A stretch of DNA of 7,362 bases from Proteobacteria bacterium UBA1847 (lineage in GTDB: Bacteria; Pseudomonadota; Gammaproteobacteria; Steroidobacterales; Woeseiaceae): the NCBI GenBank assembly GCA_002338605.1, contig DDIP01000346.1, forward strand, positions 1 to 7,362, in the 5' to 3' direction. Below, piece by piece: positions 1 through 6,373 of the stretch. A program made the translations under genes and the position numbers. The notes under the pieces were generated by a model, which was not told the DNA's origin, searched no databases, and saw only the letters and a program-made list of their open reading frames with translations. The stretch's first letter is position 1; each line of letters opens with the position of its first letter.

Positions 1-1224
1 GCGGGTGTCGTAGGCGTCGGCGATCTGCGAAAGGGTGTCGCCGCGCGCCACCGTATGAAACATGTCAGGCAACTGCGCCTGAAAAATCGCGTCGGCGGGA
101 AGCGCCCCGATGGCCTCGGCAAGCGTGGTCGCGAGATCCGTTGCCGGCAGGCGCAGGGTGTAGCCCTTCGGCAGGTATTTGCTGCCCTCCCACACGGTCG
201 GTTGCAGCGCAGGATTGTGCGTTGCGAGTTGTCTCGAGCTGATACCGAGTACCTTGGTGAGCTCTGCTACCGGCACATAGTTCGCCAGTTTTGCTTCCGT
301 GTAGACGACGGGGGGCTCGGCCAGCAGCCCGGGGAAATACTTTTCAACTTTTTGATCGACCTCTTTCGCGGCGAGGAACGCGACGTAGAAATTTCGCGAT
401 GCAAAGCCAAACGTTCGACCTTTGTAGTTTCTCAATATGTCGACGTAGGCCGTGTCGCCAAACTCGCGCATTGCCCGACGGACGCCACCCAGACCGTGGT
501 TGTAGGCGGTAATGGCCATTGGCCAATTGCCGGTGATCGAATAATTGTAGGCAAGCAGCTGGCCTGCGGCACGTGTCGCGGCGAACGGATCGTTGCGTTC
601 ATCAACGACATGGTCCACGCGCATGAAACGCTGCCCGGTGCTGCGCGTGAACTGCCAGATACCCGAGGCACCGACGTGTGAGCGCGCATCCGGATTGTAC
701 GAGGATTCGACATGCGGCAAGGCTCCGATCTCCACAGGGACCCCAAGCGCTGCAAACTCACGATTGATGTGAGCGCGCCAGCGCCCGGATCGGACAAGTC
801 CGTCGCGGAATCGATCCCGAAGACCCTGCTGGAAGCGTATGCGATTGACCGCGCCCTGCAGCGTCGCGTTGCTGACATCGTCCGGCCACAATGCCAGAAC
901 CCGGGTTTCCTCTGCGCTCAGATTGTCACGTTTGCCTGATGCGAGCGTTTTGAGAATCGTCTGCAGCGCCTTGCGGTGCTTTTCAATTCGCCGCTTTCGC
1001 TCCCCCCGGCCCAGTTTCTCGGGCATCGCCAGGCGCTCGTAGACCACGGCCAGGTCGCGATTGTCATGCAGCACGCCCTCATCATTGCCGATCCGGGTGA
1101 AGATGTCGGTCCAGAAGTCGACATCAGCCTGGAGCTCAGCGGGCTGGGGAAAGACCTCATTCGCCGCCGCTGTCGTGAAAAAAGCGGTTGCAACCAGTAA
1201 TAAAATTGCTCGCATGCTTGTCAT
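1..1224 (-). CDS. Secreted MltD-like lytic transglycosylase with LysM modules (3' end cut by window edge)
   Basis: Periplasmic murein hydrolase that would cleave the MurNAc-GlcNAc bond of peptidoglycan to give 1,6-anhydroMurNAc ends. The frame is open from the left edge to 1224. It starts with a Sec-type signal peptide (MRAILLLVATAFFTTAAA, cleavage likely after AAA) and has no lipobox cysteine, unlike E. coli MltD, which is a lipoprotein. A helical stretch follows, then an SLT domain at about residues 150-285: HVESSYNP with the catalytic Glu at 173, GASGIWQFT, and AYNHG at 240-244. Residues around 320-370 look like a degenerate LysM, and a clear LysM begins at 389 (FHTVARGDTLSQIA) and runs out of the window. 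Start: ATG at 1224 directly follows an in-frame TAA; ATG at 1215 is equally possible, and neither has a good Shine-Dalgarno site. It is divergent from the gene at 1306. Family assignment is firm; the exact Mlt subclass is not. Confidence 0.93.
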   Translation of the reverse strand, partial: MTSMRAILLLVATAFFTTAAANEVFPQPAELQADVDFWTDIFTRIGNDEGVLHDNRDLAVVYERLAMPEKLGRGERKRRIEKHRKALQTILKTLASGKRDNLSAEETRVLALWPDDVSNATLQGAVNRIRFQQGLRDRFRDGLVRSGRWRAHINREFAALGVPVEIGALPHVESSYNPDARSHVGASGIWQFTRSTGQRFMRVDHVVDERNDPFAATRAAGQLLAYNYSITGNWPMAITAYNHGLGGVRRAMREFGDTAYVDILRNYKGRTFGFASRNFYVAFLAAKEVDQKVEKYFPGLLAEPPVVYTEAKLANYVPVAELTKVLGISSRQLATHNPALQPTVWEGSKYLPKGYTLRLPATDLATTLAEAIGALPADAIFQAQLPDMFHTVARGDTLSQIADAYDTR

Positions 1225-1305
1225 TTATGTTTATTCAAGTTCCAATCGTAAATTATTGATTGCTTCACAGAAAAAATCGGTGAAATACCGTAAGTTCAAG
1301 GCCGT
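1225..1305. promoter_or_regulatory. AT-rich divergent intergenic region, probable back-to-back promoters
   Basis: These 81 bases between two divergent start codons are about one-third G+C, against well over half in the flanking genes. That drop fits promoter DNA for both the transglycosylase and the plus-strand gene at 1306. On the minus strand, AATAAT (1257-1252) is a possible -10 element 27 nt ahead of the start at 1224, but no convincing -35 lies at the right spacing. On the plus strand, TTGCTT (1260-1265) has a 17-nt spacing to a poor -10 (AAATAC, 1283-1288). The promoter role is inferred from position and composition; the individual boxes are weak. Confidence 0.4.
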
Positions 1306-2604
1306 ATGAACAGCATTGCTCGCCAATCTGACACTTCGTCCCGCATTTGCCAATACCTGGCGGTGCTGGGGCTCGTGTTTTCGTGCTCCACCGCGTTCGC
1401 CAGCGAGGGCTCTGTCGACCCGTCGGACAACGGCGTCGACATCATTGAAGATTCGACCGAGGATACCGACTCGCGTTCCAGTGAGGCATCGGCGGCAGCC
1501 GAGCAATTGATCGAACCGGAACCGGTCAGGGAGCACATGGGTCCGCTGGCTGACGCCGTTACCGACGCTGAAGGTCAGGCCGAACCGCTAGTCCTTTTGG
1601 GCACAGAAATCCTGCCAGGGACGTCACAGCGCCTGTCCTGGTCCGCAACGGAATTGTTCGAGGGCGTACCGGTTTCCACGCCGGTATTGGTTGCCAACGG
1701 CGTACTGCCCGGCCCCACCCTGTGCCTGACCGCGGCCGTCCACGGTGACGAACTCAATGGCATCGAAATGGTGCGACGCATTTTCCACGATATCGAACCG
1801 AAGAAACTGGCTGGCGCCCTGATCGGGGTACCGATCGTGAACGTACAGGGGTTCCGGCGCGGATCACGATATCTGCCCGACCGGCGCGACCTCAATCGGT
1901 ATTTTCCTGGAAATCCGAACGGCAGCGCCGCAGCTCGAATAGCGCATTCGCTGTTTACAGACGTCATAGCGCATTGCGATGCGCTGGTTGACTTGCATAC
2001 CGGATCTTTTGAACGAGCAAACCTGCCGCAGCTGCGCGCCGACCTGCGTGACCCCGATGTCGTCACGCTGGCTCACGGTTTCGGCGCGATGGTTGTATTG
2101 CACAGCCGGCCGGGTGTGGGGACCTTGCGTTATGCCGCGACGCGGGCCGGAATACCGGCAGTTACCGTTGAAGCCGGTGGACCGTCGCAGCTCGAACTTG
2201 CTGAAGTGAAGCACGGCGTGAAAGGCGTTGAAACACTTCTGACCGCGCTGGGCATGACGCGTCGGACGCGACTCTGGGGTGACCCGGAGCCGGTCTATTA
2301 CAAATCGACCTGGGTACGCGCCAATAACGGCGGCATCCTGCTGTCGGATGTATCGCTCGGCAGCTCTGTCAGGAAGGGCGACGTGCTCGGATCGATCACC
2401 GACCCGATGAGCAACGCACGCACTGAACTGCACTCGCCGTATTCGGGCCGGATTATCGGAATGGCGCGAAACCAGGTTGTCATGCCGGGATTTGCTGCAT
2501 TTCATGTCGGCATACAGACAGACGAAGTTTCAGCAACTGAAACCGAGGTCGAAGTTGCCGAAAAAACAGACGCCGGTGGTTACGTAGACGGCATGTCCGA
2601 GTAA
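1306..2604 (+). CDS. Exported succinylglutamate desuccinylase/aspartoacylase-family (M14-like) zinc hydrolase
   Basis: A zinc-dependent amide hydrolase related to aspartoacylase and AstE; the substrate is unknown. The 432 residues begin with a signal peptide (hydrophobic YLAVLGLVF at 17-25, likely cleavage after AFA at 32), so the enzyme is predicted to be periplasmic. Residues 33-95 are an acidic, low-complexity linker. The catalytic domain (about 96-315) shows AAVHGDELNG with zinc ligands H146 and E149, the DRRDLNRYFPG substrate-binding motif at 192-202, DLHTG with the third ligand H231, and VTVEAGG with probable catalytic E289. Residues 340-402 form a biotinyl/lipoyl-like beta module seen in family members, followed by an acidic tail. 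The start ATG has AAGG four nt upstream, which is short spacing. lpxL follows after 12 nt, so co-transcription is likely. A lipoprotein reading at the Cys in VFSC is unlikely, since the -2 Phe fits a lipobox poorly. It is not a standard astE: no arginine-catabolism genes are nearby. Confidence 0.85.
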   Translation: MNSIARQSDTSSRICQYLAVLGLVFSCSTAFASEGSVDPSDNGVDIIEDSTEDTDSRSSEASAAAEQLIEPEPVREHMGPLADAVTDAEGQAEPLVLLGTEILPGTSQRLSWSATELFEGVPVSTPVLVANGVLPGPTLCLTAAVHGDELNGIEMVRRIFHDIEPKKLAGALIGVPIVNVQGFRRGSRYLPDRRDLNRYFPGNPNGSAAARIAHSLFTDVIAHCDALVDLHTGSFERANLPQLRADLRDPDVVTLAHGFGAMVVLHSRPGVGTLRYAATRAGIPAVTVEAGGPSQLELAEVKHGVKGVETLLTALGMTRRTRLWGDPEPVYYKSTWVRANNGGILLSDVSLGSSVRKGDVLGSITDPMSNARTELHSPYSGRIIGMARNQVVMPGFAAFHVGIQTDEVSATETEVEVAEKTDAGGYVDGMSE

Positions 2605-2627
2605 ACTTCGGTCGCTATGGCCGAAGT
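2605..2627 (+). promoter_or_regulatory. Inverted repeat enclosing the lpxL start codon
   Basis: ACTTCGG (2605-2611) is the exact reverse complement of CCGAAGT (2621-2627). The 9-nt loop holds the ATG at 2617-2619, and T-G, C-G and G-T pairs inside it could lengthen the stem. The repeat starts directly after the upstream stop codon (2602-2604). In mRNA it could hide the lpxL start until ribosomes finishing the upstream gene melt it, giving translational coupling. The repeat is seen directly; the coupling role is inferred, and a 7-bp repeat can arise by chance. Confidence 0.35.
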
Positions 2628-3555
2628 CCGCAAACCCCTATCCAGTTACCGCTCCATAAAAACCTGGCCGATCTGGATCGGCATGGGCTTGCTGCGCATG
2701 ATCTCAGCGTTGCCTTTCGGCCTGGCGATGGCCATTGGCCGCGTCATCGGTCGCCTGGCCTACTGGACTGGCGGTTCCCGACGGGCGATTGTGCGCCGCA
2801 ATATTGAACTGTGCTTCCCAGAGCTGTCACCACAAGAGCGTGACGAACTCGCCTACGAGCACTTCAAGGCACTGGGCATGGCCGTGATTGAAATGGGCCT
2901 GGGCCGCTGGGCCAGCGATGAATCCCTTGCAGCAAGAACCCGACTCGTTGGCCTGGAGCACCTGCAACAGGCACTTGCCGACGGCCATGGCGTTATTCTC
3001 CTCGCGGCACACTTCACAACGCTCGAAGTCAGCGGTCGTGTGCTGGCATTACACAGCCCGCCATTTGACGGTGTCTATCGGAAGAATCGCAGCGAGTTCA
3101 TAACCGAGTTACAACGCACCGGTCGTGAACGAACCGTTGCGGATACCATTGAGAAGCGCGATCTCAAGAAACTGGTGCGGCGACTTCGCGAAAAACGCCC
3201 GGTCTGGTATGCGCCGGATCAAAGCAATAACCTGAAGGGATCCGAGGTCATCGATTTTTTTGGTGTGCCGTGCATGCACACGACCGCAACCACGACACTC
3301 GCACGACTCGGGCAGGCGGTTGCCATTCCTTTTTTTCCTCGTCGACTTGCGGACGGCCGTTACGAAATGACGCTGCTGCCGCCGCTGAAAAATGTACCGT
3401 CGGATGACCCGGTCGCCGATACGCGTGCATACATCGAGGTTCTCGAGGCCCATATTCGGACCTGCCCCGAGCAGTATTTCTGGATACACCGGAAATTCAA
3501 GGACCTGCCCGAGGGCTATCCGGACTACTACTCGGACCTGGATGCCAGAAAATAA
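2617..3555 (+). CDS. lpxL: Lipid A biosynthesis acyltransferase, LpxL/HtrB family
   Basis: Inner-membrane enzyme that transfers a secondary fatty acyl chain from acyl-ACP to Kdo-containing lipid A precursor. At 312 residues it is close to E. coli LpxL (306). An N-terminal hydrophobic segment (about 18-45) would anchor it. The family motifs are in order: RRNIELCFPELS at 60-71, the catalytic HX4E dyad in AAHFTTLE (H132, E137), VYRKNRSEF at 153-161 for substrate binding, WYAPDQS at 197-203, and the C-terminal YFWIHRKFK at 287-295. The ATG at 2617 follows the upstream stop by 12 nt and has no obvious Shine-Dalgarno site, so coupling to the upstream gene is plausible. Its last 28 bases overlap the 3' end of kdkA on the opposite strand. 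LpxL, LpxM and LpxP cannot be separated by motifs alone; LpxL is the default because this is the only copy in the window. Confidence 0.93.
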   Translation: MAEVRKPLSSYRSIKTWPIWIGMGLLRMISALPFGLAMAIGRVIGRLAYWTGGSRRAIVRRNIELCFPELSPQERDELAYEHFKALGMAVIEMGLGRWASDESLAARTRLVGLEHLQQALADGHGVILLAAHFTTLEVSGRVLALHSPPFDGVYRKNRSEFITELQRTGRERTVADTIEKRDLKKLVRRLREKRPVWYAPDQSNNLKGSEVIDFFGVPCMHTTATTTLARLGQAVAIPFFPRRLADGRYEMTLLPPLKNVPSDDPVADTRAYIEVLEAHIRTCPEQYFWIHRKFKDLPEGYPDYYSDLDARK

Positions 3556-4259
3556 CCCTGGAGCAGTTGGTCCCAGTTCTCGCGTCGGAAGTACAACTTC
3601 GGATCCAGCGCAACGATCTTTTCCAGTGAGCGATGCAAACGACTGAGTGTCTGTTGCTGCCAGGGCCCCGGGGGACGCAGGGATCCCTTGTCGAAATCCA
3701 GTAGCCAGACGTCTCCGTCGTGGTCGACCTGTACGTTGTAGGCGTTCAGGTCCGCGTGATAAACGCCGGCTTTGTGAAACTTCCAGATCGAGGCGCCGAC
3801 CGACTGCCAGAAATTTTCACCCCGGTCAGCTTCTGCGATGTATTCCGATAACGACATGACCTCCGGTATGCGAACCGTAATAATGTCTGCCGTATACAGG
3901 GTTCCGCGGCGGACGAAACGGGCGGCAGCCGGTCTCGGTACATTCATGTTGTTGGCGGCCAATTTGTCCAGCAGGCGCCATTCCATGAATGAACGCGTGA
4001 CATCTTCGCCGGAGAAAATGTATTTGTCTCGGTTGAATTTTCCGATCAGGCCGCCGCGCATGTAATGACGCAACACGAACTGACGCGGTACATTGCCAAC
4101 AAACATCGTGTTGCCGCGACCGCCCGAACGCAGTGCACCGGTCAGCAGTTCGGCATGCGGCCAGCCCTGGGCGGTAAAGCGCTCGGCGGAAATCTGGTTG
4201 ATAATCGCCTTATCGTATAGGATGGCGCCGTTCCTGGTTCTCTCGACGGTTTCGGTCAA
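3528..4259 (-). CDS. kdkA: 3-deoxy-D-manno-octulosonic acid (Kdo) kinase
   Basis: Cytoplasmic-face kinase that uses ATP to phosphorylate the Kdo residue of Kdo-lipid IVA in the LPS inner core. At 243 residues it is close in length to known KdkA proteins. It has the eukaryotic-kinase-like fold of the KdkA/WaaP family: a GGRG loop at 46-49, FVLRHYMRGGLIGK at 61-74, TRSFMEWRLL at 88-97, the catalytic loop YHADLNAYN (D170, N175) and the metal-binding LLDFDKG (D188/D190). The start is read as TTG at 4259-4257, because AGAAGGA sits 8 nt upstream and no ATG or GTG fits as well. It is divergent from opsX across an 18-nt gap and overlaps the lpxL 3' end. KdkA usually accompanies a monofunctional WaaA that adds a single Kdo. 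That waaA gene is not in this window. Confidence 0.93.
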   Translation of the reverse strand: MTETVERTRNGAILYDKAIINQISAERFTAQGWPHAELLTGALRSGGRGNTMFVGNVPRQFVLRHYMRGGLIGKFNRDKYIFSGEDVTRSFMEWRLLDKLAANNMNVPRPAAARFVRRGTLYTADIITVRIPEVMSLSEYIAEADRGENFWQSVGASIWKFHKAGVYHADLNAYNVQVDHDGDVWLLDFDKGSLRPPGPWQQQTLSRLHRSLEKIVALDPKLYFRRENWDQLLQGYFLASRSE

Positions 4260-4267
4260 CGGGTCCG

Positions 4268-4274
4268 TCCTTCT
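4268..4274 (-). promoter_or_regulatory. Shine-Dalgarno site deciding the TTG start of kdkA
   Basis: On the minus strand AGAAGGA lies 8 nt before TTG at 4259, a near-ideal spacing, and it is the best ribosome binding site in the window. It supports TTG as the true kdkA start. On the plus strand the same bases are pyrimidine-rich, which leaves opsX (TTG at 4278) without a Shine-Dalgarno site. Confidence 0.6.
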
Positions 4275-4277
4275 CTC

Positions 4278-5330
4278 TTGTCTTATTCGATTCTACAAGC
4301 ACCGCCGCAGAAAATATGCGTCATTCGGCTTTCCGCGATCGGTGATACCTGTCATGCACTGGCGGTTGTTCGTCGTCTCCAGGATAACTGGCCCGGGGCC
4401 GAGATCACCTGGATTATTGGCAAGACCGAGGCCACGCTCTTGTCCGATATACCGGGCCTCAAGTTTATCATCTTCGACAAATCCAAAGGCCGGCACGCTT
4501 ATCGGGATGTGCAACGACAATTGGGCGACAGCGATTTTGACATCGCTCTCTGCATGCATGCATCGATGCGTGCCAATTTCCTGTGTCGAAAAATTTCCGC
4601 GCCAATCCGGCTGGGTTTCGACCGGGCGCGTGCCAAGGATTTCCAGTGGCTGTTTACCAACCGGCGCATCGATCCCGTGCCGAAACAACATGCACTTCAG
4701 GCAATGATGTCTTTTGCAGATGCCCTCGGCGCGCAACCGCGCCCGATGCGCTGGGATATTCCGCTCGGTGACGACGACCGCCAGTTTGCTGATGGCTTCA
4801 AAAGCCCGGATATGCCGCTCGTCATTATCAGTCCATGCAGCAGCCAGCGCAGTCGCAATTTTCGTAACTGGAGCGTTGATCGCTACAGGGCGATCATTTC
4901 TCACCTCAGGAAAAAGCACTGCCGTGTGGTTCTGACTGGCGGGCGCAGCGATCTTGAGCTTGAGTACGGTAAGGTGCTTTCTGCCAACGGTGCGGCCGAC
5001 GACCTGCTCGGCAAGACCTCGTTGAAGGAACTTGCCGCACTGATCAACGCCGCCGACCTTGTTATTTGCCCGGATTCAGGACCGGCGCACATTGCGACGG
5101 CCTTCGGTACCCCGGTGATCGGCCTGTACGCCACATCGAACCCGGAGCGCACCGGGCCCTGGCTGTCGCGGGAACTGACGGTGAACCGGTATCCGGATGC
5201 GGCGCTTGAATACCTCGGAAAGCCCGTGGAACAACTGCGCTGGGGACAGCGCGTACGCCATCCCGACGCAATGGATTTAATCACGATCGACGACGTTCAC
5301 GAAAAAATTGCCGTTTTTTTTGATACTTAG
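4278..5330 (+). CDS. opsX: Glycosyltransferase family 9 heptosyltransferase, OpsX-like (probable heptosyltransferase I)
   Basis: Predicted to transfer L-glycero-D-manno-heptose from its ADP sugar to the Kdo of Kdo-lipid A at the cytoplasmic face. The 350 residues form a GT9 enzyme of the GT-B fold: an N-terminal Rossmann domain with CVIRLSAIGDTCHA at 14-27 (probable base D23) and RLGFDRARAKDFQWLFTN at 111-128, then a nucleotide-sugar domain with VVLTGG at 217-222, LLGKTSLKEL at 243-252, CPDSGPAHIA at 264-273 and GLYATSNPERTGPW at 282-295. The GFDRARAK and SNPERTGP features resemble OpsX of Haemophilus more than E. coli WaaC. OpsX of H. influenzae prefers phosphorylated Kdo, which fits the adjacent kdkA. 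TTG at 4278 is the first possible standard start after an in-frame TAG at 4218-4220; no ribosome binding site is visible. A different heptose position, or a WaaQ-like role, cannot be excluded. Confidence 0.85.
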   Translation: MSYSILQAPPQKICVIRLSAIGDTCHALAVVRRLQDNWPGAEITWIIGKTEATLLSDIPGLKFIIFDKSKGRHAYRDVQRQLGDSDFDIALCMHASMRANFLCRKISAPIRLGFDRARAKDFQWLFTNRRIDPVPKQHALQAMMSFADALGAQPRPMRWDIPLGDDDRQFADGFKSPDMPLVIISPCSSQRSRNFRNWSVDRYRAIISHLRKKHCRVVLTGGRSDLELEYGKVLSANGAADDLLGKTSLKELAALINAADLVICPDSGPAHIATAFGTPVIGLYATSNPERTGPWLSRELTVNRYPDAALEYLGKPVEQLRWGQRVRHPDAMDLITIDDVHEKIAVFFDT

Positions 5331-5346
5331 ACGATTTTTGCGTGAA
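5296..5346. repeat. Imperfect inverted repeat across the opsX/waaF convergent junction
   Basis: TTCACGAAAAA (5296-5306) pairs with TTTTTGCGTGAA (5335-5346), leaving one bulged G and a 28-nt loop. The repeat spans the interleaved stop codons, and its loop contains a run of eight T (5314-5321). It might help end transcription from both sides, but the stem is mostly A-T and no T-run follows either arm, so it is not a typical intrinsic terminator. Confidence 0.35.
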
Positions 5347-6373
5347 TTTCAGACGGCAGAATATCTCGGAGGCAGCGCAGGTGGCCGAGTGGACAGTGCC
5401 TCTCGAAGCAGGGGCTGCAGTCGAGATTCACGCTGTGAATGTCGCGCTTGTGCGTTAGAGGCGGCGTGAATAATGGCGATGATGAGCCGTAAATACCGTG
5501 AACATGAACGCCGACGGCGGCGGCCACATGCATCAACCCCGAATCGTTACTGACGACCTGCTGGCACAGCGCAAGCAGGTCAATGACATCGACCAGTGCG
5601 GTCTGACCACAAAGATTCGTCGCATGACCATTGGCCGCAATAACGTCACCCGATTCGCGATCCTTTTCCGAGCCAAGAACCCAGACCGAAAATCCCGACT
5701 GATCCAGTCTTTCGGCCAGTTCCCTGAAGTACTCCAGTGGCCAGCATTTTGCCGGGCCGTACTCTGCGCCGGGCATCATTCCAATGACGGGTCGCGACGT
5801 ATCCAGATTCTGCTTGAGGACAAGATCCTGCTGTCGCTCTTTGGATACCTGCAGTATTGGATACGGGATCTCGGGCATCGGCTCACCTGCTCCGACACCC
5901 AGCGCCACAAATCGCTTGACGGTCTGATCGAGGATGTCACGATTCAATTCGCGCACGTCGTTAATCAGGAAGTAGCGCGACTCACCTCGAAAGCCGGTGC
6001 GTATCGGGATGTTTGCGAACCACGGTATTAGAGCCGACTTGAAGGATCGCGGGATAATTATTGCGCGATCATAATTTTGCGCGCGCAAGGTCTGGCCAAT
6101 CTTACGGCGTTTGCCGAGGCCGAGCTCACCGTGGCCGGTTTCCGAGGCAATGCCGCTGCGTATTTCCGGCATTCGCGCGACAATCGGCAATGACCACGCC
6201 GGCGCCAGCACATCAAGACTGCACTCGGGGTCCGCCGTCTTGACGATCTTGAACAGCGACTGCGCCATGACCATGTCGCCCACCCACGATGGCCCGACGA
6301 ACAGGATCGAGTGTCTAGCCAATTTGATCCAGGTAGTCTTTGACACCCGCTTCGACAGATCGAAACTCGACAT
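5327..6373 (-). CDS. waaF: Lipopolysaccharide heptosyltransferase II
   Basis: Cytoplasmic GT9 enzyme that adds the second L-glycero-D-manno-heptose to heptose I of the LPS inner core, using ADP-heptose. WaaF hallmarks are present: GPSWVGDMVMAQ at 27-38, PRSFKSAL at 108-115, PGAEYGPAKCWP at 201-212, NDSGLMHVAAA at 276-286, SSSPLFTPPL at 297-306, and the cysteine-rich CSPCFERHCPLGHLRC segment at 319-334. As written it has 348 residues with an ATG at 6373, which overlaps the upstream rfaD by 59 nt. The first 17 residues are not expected in the family. TTG at 6322, overlapping the rfaD stop by 8 nt with GGA 5 nt upstream, gives 331 residues and is a serious alternative, as is a GTG between them (V10). 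It belongs to the zf-CHCC-rfaD-waaF transcript, and its stop TAA shares bases with the opsX stop. Confidence 0.95.
   Translation of the reverse strand: MSSFDLSKRVSKTTWIKLARHSILFVGPSWVGDMVMAQSLFKIVKTADPECSLDVLAPAWSLPIVARMPEIRSGIASETGHGELGLGKRRKIGQTLRAQNYDRAIIIPRSFKSALIPWFANIPIRTGFRGESRYFLINDVRELNRDILDQTVKRFVALGVGAGEPMPEIPYPILQVSKERQQDLVLKQNLDTSRPVIGMMPGAEYGPAKCWPLEYFRELAERLDQSGFSVWVLGSEKDRESGDVIAANGHATNLCGQTALVDVIDLLALCQQVVSNDSGLMHVAAAVGVHVHGIYGSSSPLFTPPLTHKRDIHSVNLDCSPCFERHCPLGHLRCLRDILPSEIHAKIV

Noticed and set aside
55..681. Long plus-strand open frame of 208 codons
   Set aside because: It lies antisense to the transglycosylase, whose minus-strand frame contains a full signal peptide, SLT motifs and LysM. 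The plus frame has no recognisable domain.
1234..1300. TTCAAG/AAGTTC hexamers near both ends of the divergent intergenic region as possible operators
   Set aside because: The shared words are only about six bases, are 61 bp apart and have no further symmetry; chance is sufficient.
4553..4572. GCATGCATGCATCGATGCG self-complementary stretch
   Set aside because: It lies inside opsX coding Met, His and Ala residues; it is short and not repeated elsewhere.
5498..6031. Plus-strand open frame of 177 codons inside waaF
   Set aside because: Antisense shadow of waaF; no motif and no ribosome binding site noted.
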